Assembly: GCA_030407315.1 (NCBI GenBank)
Contig: JALQPE010000319.1
Coordinates: forward strand, 1 to 64,000
Reading direction: 5' to 3'
Length of the DNA: 64,000 bases
From: Asparagopsis taxiformis
Taxonomy: Eukaryota; Rhodophyta; Florideophyceae; Bonnemaisoniales; Bonnemaisoniaceae
The position numbers and the translations under genes were made by a program. A model generated the notes under the pieces. That model was not told the origin of the DNA. It did not search any database and saw only the letters and a list, made by a program, of their open reading frames with translations. How positions within the stretch are numbered: position 1 is the first letter of the stretch; the number at the start of each line of letters is the position of its first letter. This document shows, piece by piece, positions 61,650-64,000 of the stretch.

Positions 61650-62365
61650 TAACACATGACACAGAATGCTCCTGGAAGCCACTCACAGCCGTACAAACGT
61701 TCTGCTGAGCCATGTTCCTGACTTCCCAATTCCTTGCTCACCCTTCCCTAGGTGGGAGGGGGACGGAACTCTCAGCCCCTTACAGCGGAAGCCGTTTACC
61801 GGGGATTCTTACAGCAAAGTCATCGTTACGATGACTTTGCTGTAAGAAAGCGTTTCCATTACAGTGGCCAAGAATTTTTTCACCGGGTAAAAAAATCATG
61901 GCAGCTGTAATGATTTATTTTCTTACAGCAAAGTCATCGTAACGATGACTTTGCTGTAAGGAAACGTTTCCATTGCAGTGGCCAAAGAAATTTTACCGGG
62001 TAAAAAATCAGCAAGAATTTTTACCGGGTGAAAAATCGTGGCTGCTGTAATGATTTATTTTCTTACAGCAAAGTCATCGTTACGATGACTTTGCTGTAAG
62101 AAAGCGTTTCAATTACAGTGGCCAAGAATTTTTTACCGGGTAAAAAATCATGGCTGCTGTAATGATTTATTTTCTTACAGCAAAGTCATCGTAACGATGA
62201 CTTTGCTGTAAGCATCCCTGGTAAATTGCTTCCGCTGTAAGCGGCAGGTACTTCCGTCCTTTTCCGACCTAGGGAAGGGTGAGGAGGGAATTATGAAGTC
62301 AGGAAACAGGGTATAGGAATGGTATGGACGGCTGTAGGCGGCAATAGGTAACACATTGTGTTGTT
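61650..62365. repeat. compound palindromic repeat, copy 1
   Basis: Imperfect inverted arms of about 200 bp (left from 61650, right to about 62365, sharing for example CTCACCCTTCCCTAGG) enclose four copies of a 39-bp near-perfect palindrome at 61808-61846, 61922-61960, 62062-62100 and 62174-62212. Each reads CTTACAGCAAAGTCATCGT, one base, and its reverse complement. The centre base alternates T, A, T, A, so neighbours are in inverted orientation. Spacers contain TTTTACCGGGTAAAAA-type palindromes. Confidence 0.85.
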
Positions 62366-63073
62366 TACACCCGGTTTGAGCTGGGTGTTGTGTCTAGTAT
62401 GGTTGGAGGAGTGTACGAAATTTCTACCACGTGGTCGGAAATGGTTCAATTTTCTCACGACAGAGATTCTGACTTTCGAAATTCAAACTCGTTAAAGTGG
62501 GCTGGAGTTGGTGTGAACACCTCCAGGACCTCTGGGAAGGATCTGGTAACACATGTCCTGTGACTGCACGCGGTTATCCTCTCTGAAATCAACCATAGAT
62601 TATCGGAGGGCAAAATCTACTCTTGGTGCCGTGTGGCACATTGACTATACAAAACCGTCTGTTTCCAGTTTTTATATACTTTACTCTCGAGTAGATAGGA
62701 TTTCAGCTGTCCGAGTAAAGAATGGGCCATATAAATGTTTCATTTCAACACAAGCATTGTGCAATTCAACCTCTTCCAGGTCCAAAAACTTGTCCAGAGT
62801 ACACTTCCAGGCCATCGCCTGGGAGCGTACTCTGGACAATTTTTTGGACTAAGTGCACTTTCAAGTGCATGCACTTGGAGGCATCCAGTCCAAATCTACG
62901 TCGTTCCGACAAAGTTGAATTTTGGCCATGGCCGAAATTCATCATATCTGCAGTTGTGAGAATCTGATGACCAAAAATCGATGCATTCTGCCAGCCCTAA
63001 TGCGCAAGCCAGAAGCTTTACGGACAGATAAAACACCTTTCTGTAATCCCCAGAGCCACTCCAGCCCTTATAC
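62366..63073. other. flank of the palindromic repeat, with a 23-bp-arm hairpin
   Basis: 62366-62660 is repeated beyond copy 2 (63650-64000), so it belongs to the same larger repeat. A hairpin at 62780-62849 has arms of 23 bp with one mismatch (beginning GTCCAAAAACTTGTCCAGAG) and a 24-nt loop. No gene is seen. Confidence 0.55.
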
Positions 63074-63145
63074 ACTACGGTGTTGAAAAGGGGGCCTCAG
63101 ACAGTACGGTGAGACAGTGATTTTTACTGCCTCACTGTACAATGA
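63074..63145 (+). repeat. second CACTACGGTG terminus
   Basis: Shares CACTACGGTGTTGAAAAGGG and the following GGCCTCAGACAGTAC with 56562, then GAGACAGTGATTTTTACTG, and ends in non-repeated sequence. It is a truncated end in the same orientation. 63146-63373 shows nothing recognisable. Confidence 0.6.
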
Positions 63146-63373
63146 TCTTCAGGAAGTAGGATATTCTCTAAGCCTAGCACGGGAGAGAAAGATGGAAGCG
63201 TAGGCATGCAGAAGTATAGAGGCAATAGTATGTGTAGACTATGGCAGTGGTAGAAAAGTATTTCATGCACGAAAAGGACTGGTAGAGTGACACTAGAGAA
63301 GTGATGCTTAGCAGGAAGGGATGTGGAGATGATGAAGGAGGACAACAGACATGAGATCGAGGGTTGAGACCAA

Positions 63374-64000
63374 CGGCTTACAGACGGAGCAGTTTACCAG
63401 GGATGTTTACAGCAAAGTCATCGTTACGATGACTTTGCTGTAAGAAAACAATTCATTACAGTAGCCATGATTTTTTTACCGGGTAAAAAATTCCTGGCCA
63501 CTGTAATGAAAACGTTTTCTTACAGCAAAGTCATCGTAACGATGACTTTGCTGTAAGCATCCCTGGTAAACTGCCTCAGCTGTAAGCGGCTGGGAGCTTG
63601 GTCCCTCCCTCACCTTGGGAAGGGTGAGCAAGGAATTGTGAAGCCGTAAAACATGGCAGAGGGATGGTTTGGACGGCTGTTAGCGGTGTTGGGGAGCACT
63701 CTGCGTCGTGCTAACCCAGTCTGGGCTGGGTGCCCTGCCTGGTACGGCGGGAGGAGTGCACAAAATTTCAAACACAATTTCCTCAAGAGTGAAATTCTGA
63801 TTGTCGAAACTCAGCCTCCCTAAAATGAACTAGAGCTGGCATGAGCACCTCCAGGACGTCTGGAAAGGTACTGACAGCACGTTTTCGGAGCATTGGCGCA
63901 GCTGTTCTCTCTGAGATCAAGCATAGAGTATCCGTGGCCAGATTCTATTCCTGGTGCCGTGTGGCACAGTGACCACACCAAATCGCCCTTTTCAGCAGAC
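63374..64000. repeat. compound palindromic repeat, copy 2 (runs to window end)
   Basis: Carries only two of the palindromes (63407-63443 with centre T, 63519-63557 with centre A) and a shortened left arm. The right arm (to about 63700) and the following 300 bp match copy 1 at roughly 70-80 percent by eye. It ends outside the window. Confidence 0.8.

Overview
The window is eukaryotic nuclear DNA made almost entirely of transposable elements. The evidence is three Ty3/gypsy copies of one family, one Ty3/gypsy element of a second related family, PIF/Harbinger (HARBI1-type) DNA transposons, a copia scrap, tandem repeats and large palindromes. I found no intact host gene, no rRNA gene and no CRISPR array. 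The host cannot be named from the sequence. A red or other alga is a weak guess, based on intron-poor frames and this mixture of elements.

Layout. 1-26951: family A Ty3/gypsy elements, read leftwards. Copy A1 (1-10044, left end outside the window) and copy A2 (9362-21816) form a tandem that shares one LTR. Copy A3 (22523-26951) keeps its 5' LTR, gag and half of pol. 27310-28470: HARBI1-like transposase with one nonsense codon. 28761-29225: short repeats. 29673-36311: a PIF/Harbinger element with about 75-bp inverted ends and a 3-bp target duplication. It holds a transposase, an FkbM-type methyltransferase-like gene and a Myb/SANT-like coiled-coil gene, all damaged. 37600-38830: repeats and a tRNA-like SINE-type head. 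38854-39930: a third, decayed transposase. 40438-41114: family B solo LTR with a TAACC duplication. 41380-54739: complete family B Ty3/gypsy element, read rightwards. 54740-64000: a gene stump cut by the B LTR, a copia fragment, a CACTA-like terminus with a 35-bp minisatellite, a decayed dioxygenase-like gene, and two copies of a repeat built on near-perfect 39-bp palindromes.

Main result. Both Ty3/gypsy families have an extra long gene between the end of pol and the 3' LTR, on the opposite strand. The two proteins (1088 aa intact in A2; about 740 aa with one frameshift in B) share a recognisable core although their families are strongly diverged. They also share an order of parts: Pro/Ser/Ala/Thr-rich start, globular core, coiled coil, basic tail. 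Upstream of each start codon, at about 190-210 bp, lies a similar promoter-like block (AT-rich, GCCGCG, GTGAT). Both families use the same 18-nt primer-binding site. This looks like a conserved antisense accessory gene of an otherwise ordinary chromodomain Gag-Pol retrotransposon lineage.

How the genes work together. Gag (coiled coil, capsid, CCHC knuckle) would form the particle. Pol supplies protease, reverse transcriptase, RNase H and an integrase with a C-terminal chromodomain. In family A the gag stop and pol start overlap as TAATG, which suggests termination-reinitiation. In family B, pol is in the -1 frame overlapping the end of gag. The antisense gene converges on pol and has no assigned function.

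Caution. Copies A1 and A2 differ largely by single-base indels, which fits residual long-read assembly error as well as decay. Many frameshifts listed here may therefore not be real.
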